DNA from: an uncultured Niabella sp.
GTDB taxonomy: Bacteria; Bacteroidota; Bacteroidia; Chitinophagales; Chitinophagaceae
Direction: 5' to 3'
Assembly: GCA_934486785.1 (NCBI GenBank)
Contig: CAKSQK010000010.1
Location: forward strand, 1 to 64,000
DNA length: 64,000 nt
The notes under the pieces are model-generated. The model was not told the DNA's origin. It saw nothing but the letters and a program-made list of their open reading frames with translations, and did not search any database. The stretch's first letter is position 1. Each line of letters starts with the position of its first letter. Positions 37,408 through 46,735 of the stretch are shown one piece after another. Both the position numbers and the translations under genes were made by a program.

Positions 37408-38010
37408 ATGAAAAAGATTGAACTGGAAATAGTAGCCCTTTCTCACAGCATCACACAAACCCATTCTTACGCCGTTGTATTGGGCGAAGTGAACGGACTG
37501 CGCCGCCTGCCCATTGTTATTGGCGGCTTTGAAGCGCAGGCCATTGCAGTGGCGCTTGAAAAGATGAACCCCAGCCGCCCGCTAACGCACGACCTGATGA
37601 AAAACTTCATGGTAGCTTTTTCCATAGACCTGCACGAGATCATCATTTCAGACCTGCAGGAAGGTATCTTTTTCAGCAAACTCATCTGTTCAACCGAGCA
37701 TGAAACCATTGAAATTGACAGCCGCACTTCCGATGCCATTGCACTGGCCGTAAGGTTTGGCTGCCCCATTTACACTTACGAAAAAATTATTGACAGCGCC
37801 GGCATTGTTATGGACGATAAAGGCGAGCCTGCCCCTGCCGGGCAAATGGAAACTTCTTCCCCTTCAGAAAAAACAAGCGCTAATGAAGATCTTAAAAACC
37901 TCTCCGTTGAAGAGCTGAACCAGTTATTGAACGAAGTTTTGGAAAACGAGGATTATATGAAGGCCATCGCCATCAGGGATGAGATCAACAGCAGGAAAAA
38001 AAATAAGTAA
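37408..38010 (+). CDS. Bifunctional nuclease (DUF151) family protein with UVR motif
   Basis: 200 residues from the ATG at 37408. Residues 1-135 are the DUF151/BFN domain ('LPIVIGGFEAQAIAVALE', 'SRTSDAIALAVRFGCPIY'), whose plant and Thermotoga members cut DNA and RNA. After a polar linker comes a C-terminal UvrB/UvrC-type motif (about 163-197, LNQLLNEVLENEDYMKAIAIRDEI). A TATATTTG -7 element lies at 37374-37381. Followed by ispE on the same strand (44 bp). Confidence 0.88.
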   Translation: MKKIELEIVALSHSITQTHSYAVVLGEVNGLRRLPIVIGGFEAQAIAVALEKMNPSRPLTHDLMKNFMVAFSIDLHEIIISDLQEGIFFSKLICSTEHETIEIDSRTSDAIALAVRFGCPIYTYEKIIDSAGIVMDDKGEPAPAGQMETSSPSEKTSANEDLKNLSVEELNQLLNEVLENEDYMKAIAIRDEINSRKKNK

Positions 38011-38054
38011 CCGGCAGTTTTATCTTTTTACAATAACTACAAACCACTGCATCA

Positions 38055-38879
38055 TTGATCGTTTTCTCCAATTGCAAAATCAATATCGGCCTTTATATCA
38101 CAAGCAGGCGCGATGATGGCTACCACAATATCGAAACTGTTTTTTATCCACTGCCATTGTATGATGTGCTGGAACTGATGGATGCCCATGAAACCGCACT
38201 CACGTTGAAAGGCATTCCAATTCCCGGCAGCACGCAAGACAATATCGTTTTAAAAGCATATCATCTTCTTAAAAAAGATTTCCCTGCGCTCCCACCCGTT
38301 CACTTTTACCTGCTTAAAAACATTCCACCCGGCGCGGGCCTGGGTGCAGGCAGCGCTAATGGCGCAGCAGCTTTAACAGCGTTAAATAAAAAATTCGCTC
38401 TCAGCTTATCAACTGATCAGCTTATCAACTACGCGCTTCAACTTGGCAGCGACTGCCCGTTCTTTATCATCAACCAGCCCTGCTTTGCCGCCGGTCGCGG
38501 TGAGCAGATGCAAGCTGTTGCGCTAAACCTTGCTGCTTATAAAATCATTGTCATAAATCCAGGCATTCATATTTCTACGCCTTGGGCATTTCAGCAAATA
38601 ACGCCAGGGCCGGCAAAAATATCATTACAACAAAGCATTTTCACACCTGTTAAGGAATGGAAAAATATGATCATAAATGATTTTGAGGCACCTGTGTTTA
38701 AAGCCTACCCTGAAATAGCATCTATAAAAAACAAACTGTATGAAGCGGGCGCTGCTTTTGCCCTGATGAGCGGGTCGGGCAGCACGGTTTACGCGTTGTT
38801 TGCTGCTGATGCATACCCCAGCCTAAATTTCCCGGATCATTATTTTGTAAGATCACTGATGCCCGAGCAAGGTGGTTAA
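38055..38879 (+). CDS. ispE: 4-diphosphocytidyl-2-C-methyl-D-erythritol kinase
   Basis: 274 residues from a TTG start; an in-frame TAA lies 18 bp upstream with no ATG between, and the protein begins exactly at the family's conserved 'IVFSNCKINIGL'. GHMP-kinase motifs are visible: PPGAGLGAGSANGAAAL (ATP loop) and MSGSGSTVYALF. It phosphorylates CDP-methylerythritol in the MEP isoprenoid pathway. Slightly shorter than the E. coli enzyme but complete. Confidence 0.92.
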   Translation: MIVFSNCKINIGLYITSRRDDGYHNIETVFYPLPLYDVLELMDAHETALTLKGIPIPGSTQDNIVLKAYHLLKKDFPALPPVHFYLLKNIPPGAGLGAGSANGAAALTALNKKFALSLSTDQLINYALQLGSDCPFFIINQPCFAAGRGEQMQAVALNLAAYKIIVINPGIHISTPWAFQQITPGPAKISLQQSIFTPVKEWKNMIINDFEAPVFKAYPEIASIKNKLYEAGAAFALMSGSGSTVYALFAADAYPSLNFPDHYFVRSLMPEQGG

Positions 38880-39038
38880 GGCCTGCGTAATCAAATAAAT
38901 TGCTATCTTGCTGCTATCGGCAGTTTTACAATCATATCAGCATTTTTGCAGCTCAATCTTGATTTGCTGAATCACTGAATTTACGTGATGCTACCTCACC
39001 GCGTAATTTATTTCCTGCAACAAAATTAAATACTGAAT

Positions 39039-40253
39039 ATGAACTCTGACTATTATATACAGCTCGAACAACAATATGGCGCGCACAATTATCATCCGCT
39101 GCCCGTAGTACTTACCAAAGGCCGCGGCGTATATGTATGGGATGTGGAAGGCAAACAATATTATGATTTTATCAGTGGCTACTCCGCCGTAAACCAGGGG
39201 CACTGCCACCCGAAAATTGTGGAAGCCTTTGTACAACAAGCCCAGCAGCTAACGCTTACCAGCCGCGCATTTTATAACAACAGGCTTGGCGAATTTGAGC
39301 AATACATTACCACGCTGTTTGGCTATGATAAAGTATTGCCCATGAACACCGGCGTTGAAGCGGTTGAAACCGGCATTAAGCTGTGCCGCAAATGGGCTTA
39401 CGAGGTAAAAGGCATCGCCGAGAATGAAGCCGTGATCATTGTTTGCGACCATAACTTTCACGGGCGCACCTCTGCAGTTATTTCGTTCAGCAGCGATGAT
39501 AATGCAAAGAAAAACTTCGGCCCATATATGGGCGGCTTTGTGAGCATTCCTTATAATAATATCAGCGCGCTGAAAGAAGCGCTGGCTCTTAATAATATTG
39601 CCGGGTTTTTGGTAGAACCTGTGCAGGGCGAAGCCGGTGTGATAGTTCCTGATGAGGGTTACCTTGCAGAAGCCAAAAAACTTTGTAAAGAAAAAAACGT
39701 TTTATTTATTGCTGATGAAATACAAACCGGGCTGTGCCGCACGGGTAAAATGCTCTGCTGCGATCATGAAAACGTAAGGCCCGATATAGTTTTATTAGGC
39801 AAAGCGCTGAGTGGCGGCATGATGCCCGTGAGCGGTGTGCTGGCTGATGATGAAGTGATGATGTGCATTAAACCGGGGCAGCACGGATCAACATTTGGCG
39901 GCAACCCGTTGGCGGCTGTTACAGCCATTGCATCGTTGCAGGTATTGCAGGATGAGCACATGGCTGAAAATGCTGCGCAACTTGGCGCTTTCTTTCGCAG
40001 TGAAATGAAAAAGCTAAGCAGCAGCCACATCAGGCTGGTTCGTGGCAAGGGCCTGCTCAACGCGATTGAAGTGCATAGTAATGACCCGGAAGCAGCGTGG
40101 AATCTTTGTCTTGAAATGAAAGAGAGAGGACTTCTTGCGAAGCCCACTCATGGAGATAAAGTTCGTTTTGCACCACCATTGTGCATAACGGAAAATCAAT
40201 TAGCAGAATGTATTGAAATCATTAACCAATCACTACCCATCCTTGAAAAATAA
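39039..40253 (+). CDS. rocD: Ornithine--oxo-acid aminotransferase
   Basis: 404 residues, class III aminotransferase. Recognisable are '[14 protein letters not shown]', '[16 protein letters not shown]', '[18 protein letters not shown]' and the PLP lysine in '[15 protein letters not shown]'. It converts ornithine and 2-oxoglutarate to glutamate semialdehyde and glutamate, the substrate of the pruA product encoded at 7.8-9.5 kb. The next gene overlaps its 3' end. Confidence 0.93.
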   Translation: MNSDYYIQLEQQYGAHNYHPLPVVLTKGRGVYVWDVEGKQYYDFISGYSAVNQGHCHPKIVEAFVQQAQQLTLTSRAFYNNRLGEFEQYITTLFGYDKVLPMNTGVEAVETGIKLCRKWAYEVKGIAENEAVIIVCDHNFHGRTSAVISFSSDDNAKKNFGPYMGGFVSIPYNNISALKEALALNNIAGFLVEPVQGEAGVIVPDEGYLAEAKKLCKEKNVLFIADEIQTGLCRTGKMLCCDHENVRPDIVLLGKALSGGMMPVSGVLADDEVMMCIKPGQHGSTFGGNPLAAVTAIASLQVLQDEHMAENAAQLGAFFRSEMKKLSSSHIRLVRGKGLLNAIEVHSNDPEAAWNLCLEMKERGLLAKPTHGDKVRFAPPLCITENQLAECIEIINQSLPILEK

Positions 40254-40842
40254 ATTTTACAAAAACCTGCCGGTATTTTTGGTAGGCTTTATTGACGGCA
40301 TTATTGTACCGCTGGCCATTTATTGCTTTATCGCGCGCAGCGCAGATGCTAAACAACTTCCAATTTTTGTTGTTGGCATCTCTGGTTTGGCATTGTCCAT
40401 CATCATGGGCATCGGCGCTTATTTTACCAGGAAGGCCGAGATTACAAAAAATGGTGATAATAAACTATTAAAAATTTATACCTCGCTGGGCATTAGTGAA
40501 ACCATTCAAAAGCAAATGGCTGAAGATACCCTGCATGAGCAGCAGCAATGGCAGGCAGAGTGGAAAGAAGGCAGTAACGCAACTCAGGAACTTGAGCCTA
40601 TAAACTACGGGTTCATTATCTGGTGGGGTTATGTAACAGGATTGATTGTTGTTTTGCTGAATGGCTTTATCAGCACAGCCGGTAATCTTTGGTTTTTAGC
40701 CATCCCTTTACCTGCGCTGGCTATTGCTGGTTTTGCCAAAGCTAAAATGGCCTTACAAAATCCTGTATTTGGTTTGTTTAAATCAGTACTTACAGGTGCC
40801 ATTGCTGCTATTGCTACCTGGCTGATAGCGGGCATCTTTTAG
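40213..40842 (+). CDS. VIT1/CCC1-like membrane transporter
   Basis: 209 residues with about five membrane segments. The first one, '[18 protein letters not shown]', and '[19 protein letters not shown]' resemble the VIT/CCC1 family that moves iron or manganese. The start is uncertain: both candidates are TTG, at 40213 (41-bp overlap with rocD) or 40243 (11-bp overlap, TTGAAAAATAA). The second is more in line with coupling elsewhere in the window. The metal-binding cytoplasmic insert is short and Gln/Glu-rich. Confidence 0.75.
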   Translation: MKSLTNHYPSLKNKFYKNLPVFLVGFIDGIIVPLAIYCFIARSADAKQLPIFVVGISGLALSIIMGIGAYFTRKAEITKNGDNKLLKIYTSLGISETIQKQMAEDTLHEQQQWQAEWKEGSNATQELEPINYGFIIWWGYVTGLIVVLLNGFISTAGNLWFLAIPLPALAIAGFAKAKMALQNPVFGLFKSVLTGAIAAIATWLIAGIF

Positions 40843-41255
40843 TCGGTGTCGGCAGCTTCGCTTTTATCAGCTACCGGTATTTTCATGTTAGGAAAAAATG
40901 TGGTGATCAACAGCGCCAAAGCCGCGATCAATACCAAATAAAGGCCTGTTTGCTTAACAGGACATTCGCCTGCCTCGCAGCGGCTCATGACCATATAATT
41001 TTTAATAGCCCATGCCAGATTCAGCGCGGCAAACATCAGGTTGAAACGCTTGGCCCATATTTTTTTAATGAATGTAAACAGGATGATAACAGCAGCTAAA
41101 ATAAAATGAAGATAAGCAGGCTTTCCAAACCGTGTGCCTTCTGTATCAACCCCTGAAACGATAAGATTGGCCGGGGCGATGTACACCCACGGCATAAAAC
41201 ATGCTACCACTAAAACGATTGCTGAAGCCAGCGCTATCCATTGAGACCTGTTCAT
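40839..41255 (-). CDS. Small four-helix membrane protein of unknown function
   Basis: 138 residues with four hydrophobic segments (about 7-27, 47-63, 70-88, 104-124). A loop with two Cys (MSRCEAGECPVKQTG) lies between the last two. No known family recognised. It overlaps the convergent VIT-like gene by 4 bp. Confidence 0.65.
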   Translation of the reverse strand: MNRSQWIALASAIVLVVACFMPWVYIAPANLIVSGVDTEGTRFGKPAYLHFILAAVIILFTFIKKIWAKRFNLMFAALNLAWAIKNYMVMSRCEAGECPVKQTGLYLVLIAALALLITTFFPNMKIPVADKSEAADTD

Positions 41256-41284
41256 AACTGCAAAGTAAATACCTGCAGGCTAAT

Positions 41285-41314
41285 AAAACAAAAGGCGCTC
41301 CCGATAGGGAACGC
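41285..41314 (-). terminator. Rho-independent terminator after the outer-membrane barrel gene
   Basis: Eight-pair GC-rich stem (41295-41302 with 41307-41314, one G-U), tetraloop, T-rich tail on the minus strand. Confidence 0.75.
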
Positions 41315-41343
41315 TTTTGCAAATTTTCAAAAGGATAATAAAT

Positions 41344-41982
41344 TTAGAAGTAAATAATACCGCTTACTCCAAATGTTCTATTGTTGTTTTTGCGTGAATC
41401 TTGTGCAGAACCAGGTGTTGTATTTACCAAACCAATTCCGTATTGTGTATGAATACCAAACCTGTCATTGAATTTTAAACCGCCGCCAACGATTACACCA
41501 CCGTCTACGCGTTTCATATCATCATCATTATCACTACCCCACTCAATGTTTCTTTCACCATCTGCAAGGCCCCAAAAACTACCGGTGGTTTTGTATTTAC
41601 CGCCAACACCAAAAGCCACGTATGGGCCAGCACCTGCATACAACTTTGTGTTACCACCTAACGGGAAGTTCACATTAAAAGTAAGTGGAACTTCAAGGTA
41701 TAAAGGATTAGCCGTAAGCTTACCTGTGGCATTGTTTTCACTTAAAACACCCCCTTTGCTTTGAAGGTCTACACCGGTGCGAACGCTAAACATTTCAGTT
41801 ATGCCAACATCTGCCACCAAGCCGGCGTTAAAGCCTGACAAGCCTTTGGTTGTAGTGCCATCTTCATCTGTTGTAATTTTTGAATGGTTATAACCACCTT
41901 TAATACCAAAATTTGTTTGAGCATTTACCGCTCCTGCTGTTACAAAAAGAGCCAAAGCCCCGATAATTACTTTGCGAATCAT
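41344..41982 (-). CDS. Outer-membrane beta-barrel (porin family) protein
   Basis: 212 residues. Signal peptide ending near VNAQ. Repeated Gly/Asn-rich amphipathic strands (NFGIKGGYNHSKITTDEDG, LFAGAGPYVAFGVGGKYK, FGIHTQYGIGLVNT) and a terminal Phe (GIIYF) match the OmpX/OmpA-like 'outer membrane beta-barrel' family. Probably structural or a small porin. Monocistronic, with its own terminator. Confidence 0.8.
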   Translation of the reverse strand: MIRKVIIGALALFVTAGAVNAQTNFGIKGGYNHSKITTDEDGTTTKGLSGFNAGLVADVGITEMFSVRTGVDLQSKGGVLSENNATGKLTANPLYLEVPLTFNVNFPLGGNTKLYAGAGPYVAFGVGGKYKTTGSFWGLADGERNIEWGSDNDDDMKRVDGGVIVGGGLKFNDRFGIHTQYGIGLVNTTPGSAQDSRKNNNRTFGVSGIIYF

Positions 41983-42131
41983 AGTTGAAATTTTAATGAT
42001 TAAATAAAAGATCTAATGGTTACTATAAATTTTTCAGCATATATGTAAATACCGTGCCAAAAAATGATAATAAAAACTTCAAAGTTTTTTTGCAAGCTTA
42101 CTATGTTATGGTATTCAATACCTTAAATAAT

Positions 42132-42159
42132 AATGGCCGGAACTGTAACTCCGGCCATT
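42132..42159 (-). terminator. Terminator hairpin after the von Willebrand gene
   Basis: Perfect 10-bp stem (42132-42141 with 42150-42159, GGCCGGA core), 8-base loop, T-rich but interrupted tail on the minus strand. Confidence 0.6.
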
Positions 42160-42179
42160 CAATGATTTATGCAACAATT

Positions 42180-44102
42180 TTAATGCGGTTTTACCAGCCC
42201 CACATCATACACAGGTTCATCATCCTTCCTGATGTTTGACGCCATCTGCACCAATTGGAAAAGCTCTTTTTTATAGCCATCCGCATCATCTTTTAATAAA
42301 GGCTTTAATAAGTTGGCAACCATGTTATAACCACCCTGGCCTTTGTATTCCGAATTGCGCAGCAACATGCCAAACTGCGCAATGGCAGCCACCATGTGCA
42401 GGTTAGCACTACCTGATTGAAAAGCTACGGGTTGGCCTTTTATAACGTGTTGCAACAACAGGCTCTTGTTGCCATCAGGTTTTTTGTACCGAAACTTAAC
42501 CGTCATTACTTCATTGCTGTTTACAAAACTTTCTGACGCAGAATGATTTTTTTGATATTTTAAACCGTCAACTTTTTTTAGCTCCGGCGCTTTAACGCCA
42601 ACAGGAATGATCTCGTACAATGCGGTAACAGTATGGCCGCTGCCCAGTTCACCGGCATCTTTTTTATCATCATTAAAATCTTCTTTTGCCAGCATTCGGT
42701 TTTCATAACCAATAAGGCGGTAGCCCTGTACTTTGGAAGGATTGAATTCTATCTGAAGTTTTACATCTTTTGCAATGGTAAACATGGTGCCGCCAAACTG
42801 GTTGATCAAAACCCTGCGCGCTTCTTTAAGGTTATCAATGTAGGCATGGTTGCCATTACCTTTACCTGCAAGCTTTTGCATTTTGGCATCCTGGTAATTG
42901 CCCGTACCGTAGCCAAGCACAGTTAAATACACACCTGATTCTCTTTTTTCTTCTATCAGATTTTCAAGGGCTGCATCGCTGCTTTGGCCTACATTAAAAT
43001 CGCCATCAGTACAAAGTATCACGCGGTTGTTTCCATTTTTAAAAAAATGATCCTGTGCCACTTTATAAGCAAGTTGAATACCTGCACCGCCTGCAGTGGA
43101 GCCACCGGCTTCCAGTTTATCAATGGCATTTTTGATGGTTACTTTTTCTGATCCTGCTGTAGAAGGCAGCAGCAGGCCTGCCCGGCCCGCATAAACCACT
43201 ATTGCCACTTTATCCTGCGGCCTTAACTGGTCTGTAAGCAATTTCATTGAAGTGCGTATCAATGGTAACTTATCCGGCGATTGCATGCTGCCGCTTACAT
43301 CAATTAAAAAAACAAGGTTAGCAGGTGGTAAGTTTTCTGTATGAATCTTTTTGCCTTGTAATCCTATAGACACAAGCTGGTGCTGCGTGTTCCAGGGGCA
43401 AACGGCAAATTCTGTACTAATGCTGAAAGGCTCATCACTTTTAGGCTGTGGATAATTGTAAGAAAAATAATTGATCATTTCTTCAATTCTTACTGCGCCA
43501 TCCGGCGGCAACTGGCCCCGGTTGATAAACCGCCTGATATTACTGTAAGACGCACCATCCACATCAATTGAAAAAGTGGACAAAGGATTGTCTGTTGCTT
43601 TCAGAAATGGATTTTCCTGTATGTGATCATAACCTTCGCGGTCAAACTGATTGTTGTAACGCCAGTGCCCGCGTGGGTACGGGCTAACCGCCAATCCGGC
43701 AACACGCCCTGATAAGGCCGGTGTTCCTTCATGCAATTTACTAACCGAACCTGTTAAAGCTGATCTACGTTGTACGCCATAACCCACCACCACCACTTCA
43801 TCAAGCGTATTATTCACAGCAGTTAGCACTGCGTTTATAACAGAATTTCGGCCAATCTTTATTTCAACGGTTTTAAAACCAACAGCAGAAAATACCAGAA
43901 CATCCCCATAGCCCGCCTGTATTTTATAACCTCCGTCGGCTCCAGATGAAACAGATACTTGGGTACCTTTAACCGACACTGAAGCATAGGCTACCGGTTT
44001 GCCGGCTTCATCTTTAATGGTTCCTGAAACGGTTTTTAACGCTTTTGAAGCAATAAACACGATGGCTGACAGTAATAGCAGTAATAAGTAAGCTTTTTTC
44101 AT
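42180..44102 (-). CDS. von Willebrand factor A protein with SusC-like N-terminal region (YfbK type)
   Basis: 640 residues. After an N-terminal signal or anchor comes a carboxypeptidase-regulatory-like domain (about 24-95, SGTIKDEAGKPVAYASVSVKG). The TonB-box-like LDEVVVVGYG follows (100-109), then 'ALTGSVSKL ... LSGRVAGLAV', which looks like the start of a SusC plug. A YfbK-type vWA N-terminal region (NPLSTFSIDVDGASYSN) leads into the vWA domain, whose MIDAS motif is DVSGS (268-272). A DUF3520-like C-terminus ends the protein. It probably binds a partner through a metal ion at the cell envelope. The gene is divergent from an ECF sigma factor whose anti-sigma partner carries the same DEVVVVGYG segment. 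Confidence 0.88.
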   Translation of the reverse strand: MKKAYLLLLLLSAIVFIASKALKTVSGTIKDEAGKPVAYASVSVKGTQVSVSSGADGGYKIQAGYGDVLVFSAVGFKTVEIKIGRNSVINAVLTAVNNTLDEVVVVGYGVQRRSALTGSVSKLHEGTPALSGRVAGLAVSPYPRGHWRYNNQFDREGYDHIQENPFLKATDNPLSTFSIDVDGASYSNIRRFINRGQLPPDGAVRIEEMINYFSYNYPQPKSDEPFSISTEFAVCPWNTQHQLVSIGLQGKKIHTENLPPANLVFLIDVSGSMQSPDKLPLIRTSMKLLTDQLRPQDKVAIVVYAGRAGLLLPSTAGSEKVTIKNAIDKLEAGGSTAGGAGIQLAYKVAQDHFFKNGNNRVILCTDGDFNVGQSSDAALENLIEEKRESGVYLTVLGYGTGNYQDAKMQKLAGKGNGNHAYIDNLKEARRVLINQFGGTMFTIAKDVKLQIEFNPSKVQGYRLIGYENRMLAKEDFNDDKKDAGELGSGHTVTALYEIIPVGVKAPELKKVDGLKYQKNHSASESFVNSNEVMTVKFRYKKPDGNKSLLLQHVIKGQPVAFQSGSANLHMVAAIAQFGMLLRNSEYKGQGGYNMVANLLKPLLKDDADGYKKELFQLVQMASNIRKDDEPVYDVGLVKPH

Positions 44103-44268
44103 AACAAATTTTTTAGATGTGATATTTTAAGGATGCCGGCGTATAGAAAATTACACACGGGAGTTTAGGGAGCTTTGGCTTTATACCTATCGCTGATTGC
44201 TTATTGCTTATTTAATGCTTATTTTGTATCGGCTACTGATATGATTTTTTATCGCAGCGCTATAATAT

Positions 44269-44844
44269 TTGGCTAAACTGTTTCAAATAAAGTCTACTGC
44301 CGATACGCCGGATGAAAGGTTACTGGAAATTTTTAAAACAACCGGTGACCAGCAGGCGCTTGCTGCTCTTTACCTCAGGTATAGTGATTTGCTGTATGGC
44401 ACCTGCCTGAAATATCTTGAAAATGCTGATGAAGCTAAAGATGCGGTGATGAATATTTACCAGGAACTGCTGCGCAAACTGCCGGGGCAGGAAGTGGCTA
44501 ATTTTAAAAGCTGGGTATATGTGGTGGCAAAAAATTATTGCCTGATGCAATTACGCGCAGCTAAAAAGCATGTCACCGTTTCGTTAGAAGGCGCCAGTAT
44601 GCAATCAGGCGATTTTGAGCATCTTGATAGTGTAATTAACAAAGAAGAAACTTTTAAGAGGCTGGAAAAGTGTATGGAAATATTGTCAGGCGAGCAAAAA
44701 AGAACCATTCAACTTTTCTATTATGAAAATAAGTGCTACAACGAAATAGCCACTGAAACCGGGGTGGAATGGAACAAAGTGAGAAGCCTGATACAAAACG
44801 CACGCAGAAACCTTAAAATTTGTATGGAAAAGAATGGCGGCTGA
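44269..44844 (+). CDS. ECF-type RNA polymerase sigma factor
   Basis: 191 residues. Region 2 (ALAALYLRYSDLLYGTCLKYLENADEAKDAVMNIYQ) and region 4 (SGEQKRTIQLFYYENKCYNEIATETGVEWNKVRSLIQNARRNL) are clear. The only possible start is TTG at 44269; an in-frame TAA lies 6 bp before it. The anti-sigma gene begins 11 bp before this gene's stop, which indicates translational coupling. It probably drives an envelope-related regulon. Confidence 0.9.
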   Translation: MAKLFQIKSTADTPDERLLEIFKTTGDQQALAALYLRYSDLLYGTCLKYLENADEAKDAVMNIYQELLRKLPGQEVANFKSWVYVVAKNYCLMQLRAAKKHVTVSLEGASMQSGDFEHLDSVINKEETFKRLEKCMEILSGEQKRTIQLFYYENKCYNEIATETGVEWNKVRSLIQNARRNLKICMEKNGG

Positions 44845-46171
44845 TCATACATATTATACCCTGCAGGATATTGAAAGATACCTGAGCGGCAGCATGACGG
44901 CGCAGGAAATGCACGAGCTGGAAAAAGCAGCGCTGGCAGATCCGTTGCTGGCAGATGCCATTGATGGTTACAGTAATGCAGATAAGGCCCTAACCGCCCG
45001 CCACTTGAACGAAATTGCAGCGCTTTTAAACAAACAGGAAGCCGGCGAGGCCGTTGTGGTACCCATGACAACTGTAAAAAATAACTGGTGGCGCTGGGCA
45101 GCGGCAGCCGGCATTACCGGTATTCTGGGCTTTGGCGCATGGTTATTGATGCACACGGGCGACCAGCAGGAAGCAACCATTGCCAGGGCTGATACAGAAA
45201 TTGTACGTACAGATACCACGCGCAGTGCAGCGGCAGATAATACCAATACCGCTGTGCCAGATACAAATGCACAAAAAACCATAACTGATGCACCGGTTCT
45301 GGCAAATGCGCCATCCACATCTTTTAGTGCAAAACCAAACCAGTCAAATACTGGCAGGGAACAAGAACTGACTGCAGCACGGGTAAAAGCACCCGCTACT
45401 GGTTGGCTTACAGAGCTTCAGGCGGCCCCACCCATAACAGAAGGTAAAGTGGTGGTGGGCTTTGGAAATCAAAAACACTCTTCAATAGTGAGCGCAGCAG
45501 AATTGAGCAGGCCTGCACAGGAACAAAACCAAATGATGCGGGCAAAACAAGCTCCAAGTGCACCGAGTTCAAATGATGGAGAAATTGCTTTCAGCGGAAA
45601 AATTACAGATAATACCGGTAAACCACTTCAAGGTGTGGCGGTGGTTTCAGGCAGCATTGCTACCGTTACCAATGCTAATGGAAGTTTTCATTTAGACGTG
45701 CCCAAGCCGGTGGACAGCCTCAGTATTCAAATCTCAGCAATTGGCTACGAAAATGAAAAAGCTACATTATTTGCAGGCAGAACAGCAGGCATCGCTCTTC
45801 AGCCCGGGCAGGCTGATTTGGATGAAGTAGTGGTGGTAGGATACGGTACAAAAAAGAAAAAAGCCCAGTTGGGGAATTTCAGCAAATTAAAAGTAGAAAA
45901 ACTGGAGCAAACTGAATACCCATATCCTGATGGCGGCTGGGCACATTTTTATAAGGAGCTTACCGAAGAATTGGGTATTAATGAAACGCGTGCCAACAAG
46001 TTGCTTCACATCAGGTTTTACGTAGAAGATGGAGAACCCACAGATTTTACCGTTGTTAAAACACCCGATCTGGCCATTGCAGAGAAAGCAATTGCTGCCA
46101 TTAAAAAAGGACCACGCTGGAAAAACTACCGCAAAAGCCGAAATGCAGAGATAAAAATCAGGGTTGAGTAA
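44834..46171 (+). CDS. Anti-sigma factor with carboxypeptidase-like and TonB C-terminal-like domains
   Basis: 445 residues. The N-terminal cytoplasmic part (about 1-80, IERYLSGSMTAQEMHELEKAALADPLLADAIDGY) is the common Bacteroidota anti-sigma segment without a zinc motif. One membrane helix follows (about 86-106). A long Thr/Ala-rich linker leads to a carboxypeptidase-regulatory-like domain (about 249-325), a DEVVVVGYG segment (about 330) and a TonB-C-like end (about 355-445, GWAHFYKELTEELGINE ... AIAAIKKGPRWKNYR). Its periplasmic part may receive a signal and release the coupled sigma factor; this is inferred. Confidence 0.82.
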   Translation: MAADHTYYTLQDIERYLSGSMTAQEMHELEKAALADPLLADAIDGYSNADKALTARHLNEIAALLNKQEAGEAVVVPMTTVKNNWWRWAAAAGITGILGFGAWLLMHTGDQQEATIARADTEIVRTDTTRSAAADNTNTAVPDTNAQKTITDAPVLANAPSTSFSAKPNQSNTGREQELTAARVKAPATGWLTELQAAPPITEGKVVVGFGNQKHSSIVSAAELSRPAQEQNQMMRAKQAPSAPSSNDGEIAFSGKITDNTGKPLQGVAVVSGSIATVTNANGSFHLDVPKPVDSLSIQISAIGYENEKATLFAGRTAGIALQPGQADLDEVVVVGYGTKKKKAQLGNFSKLKVEKLEQTEYPYPDGGWAHFYKELTEELGINETRANKLLHIRFYVEDGEPTDFTVVKTPDLAIAEKAIAAIKKGPRWKNYRKSRNAEIKIRVE

Positions 46172-46735
46172 GCACTATTGCCCAGTAAATAATTTATCGT
46201 ATACTGCCAATAAGTCATTGTTTCGATACCCACTTTATCTTCCATTTATCACCAGCATATTCAAGTTTTTGCTTGCCTACATAAAATTTTACTTTATGTA
46301 GATTATACCTGCATTCGTCTTTCTGAGACATAACTTTCCTGAGTTTTTTAAAATTTTTTTACCAAATACTTCAAAAAATACACTAATATTCATTTATATA
46401 AATTTATAGTTTAGAATCAATTATATAAATAATTGTTTATCAAGATAATTCTATCTATATAAATCATCTCATCTTAATTTTTTACCAATCATTTAATTCG
46501 ACCTTAAATACTTTAAAATTAATTATTTTAAATTTTATGTTAACTTTATAAGATATTTATGAACAACTAATTAAATTAAATATTATAACTAATAATATTA
46601 GTTATTTAAAGTTAATAGCTTATTTGTAAGATTACTAAATACATTAGCATGGATTTTTATTTCCAATACCAAAATAGAGCAGTTTTAACATTCCAGTTTT
46701 GTTATCCATGTTATATTGCAATAAATAAAATTAAA
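46172..46735. other. AT-rich intergenic region
   Basis: About 560 bp without a supported gene. The stretch 46320-46640 is far richer in A+T than anything around it. It contains a perfect 21-bp palindrome and several poly-A/T runs. The frame upstream of the next gene is open from 46649 but shows no coding character. It may hold promoters or operators for the LEA-2 lipoprotein, or be an insertion remnant. Confidence 0.5.
46585..46605. repeat. Perfect 21-bp palindrome
   Basis: Arms of 10 bases around a single central A at 46595, composed only of A, T and one C/G pair per arm. It lies 131 bp before the LEA-2 lipoprotein ATG in AT-rich DNA. It could be a regulator-binding site. Confidence 0.5.

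Noticed and set aside
46649-46735. Upstream-extended start of the LEA-2 lipoprotein
   Set aside because: It would put 29 residues before the lipoprotein signal and lies in AT-rich non-coding-looking DNA; the ATG at 46736 gives a proper lipobox.
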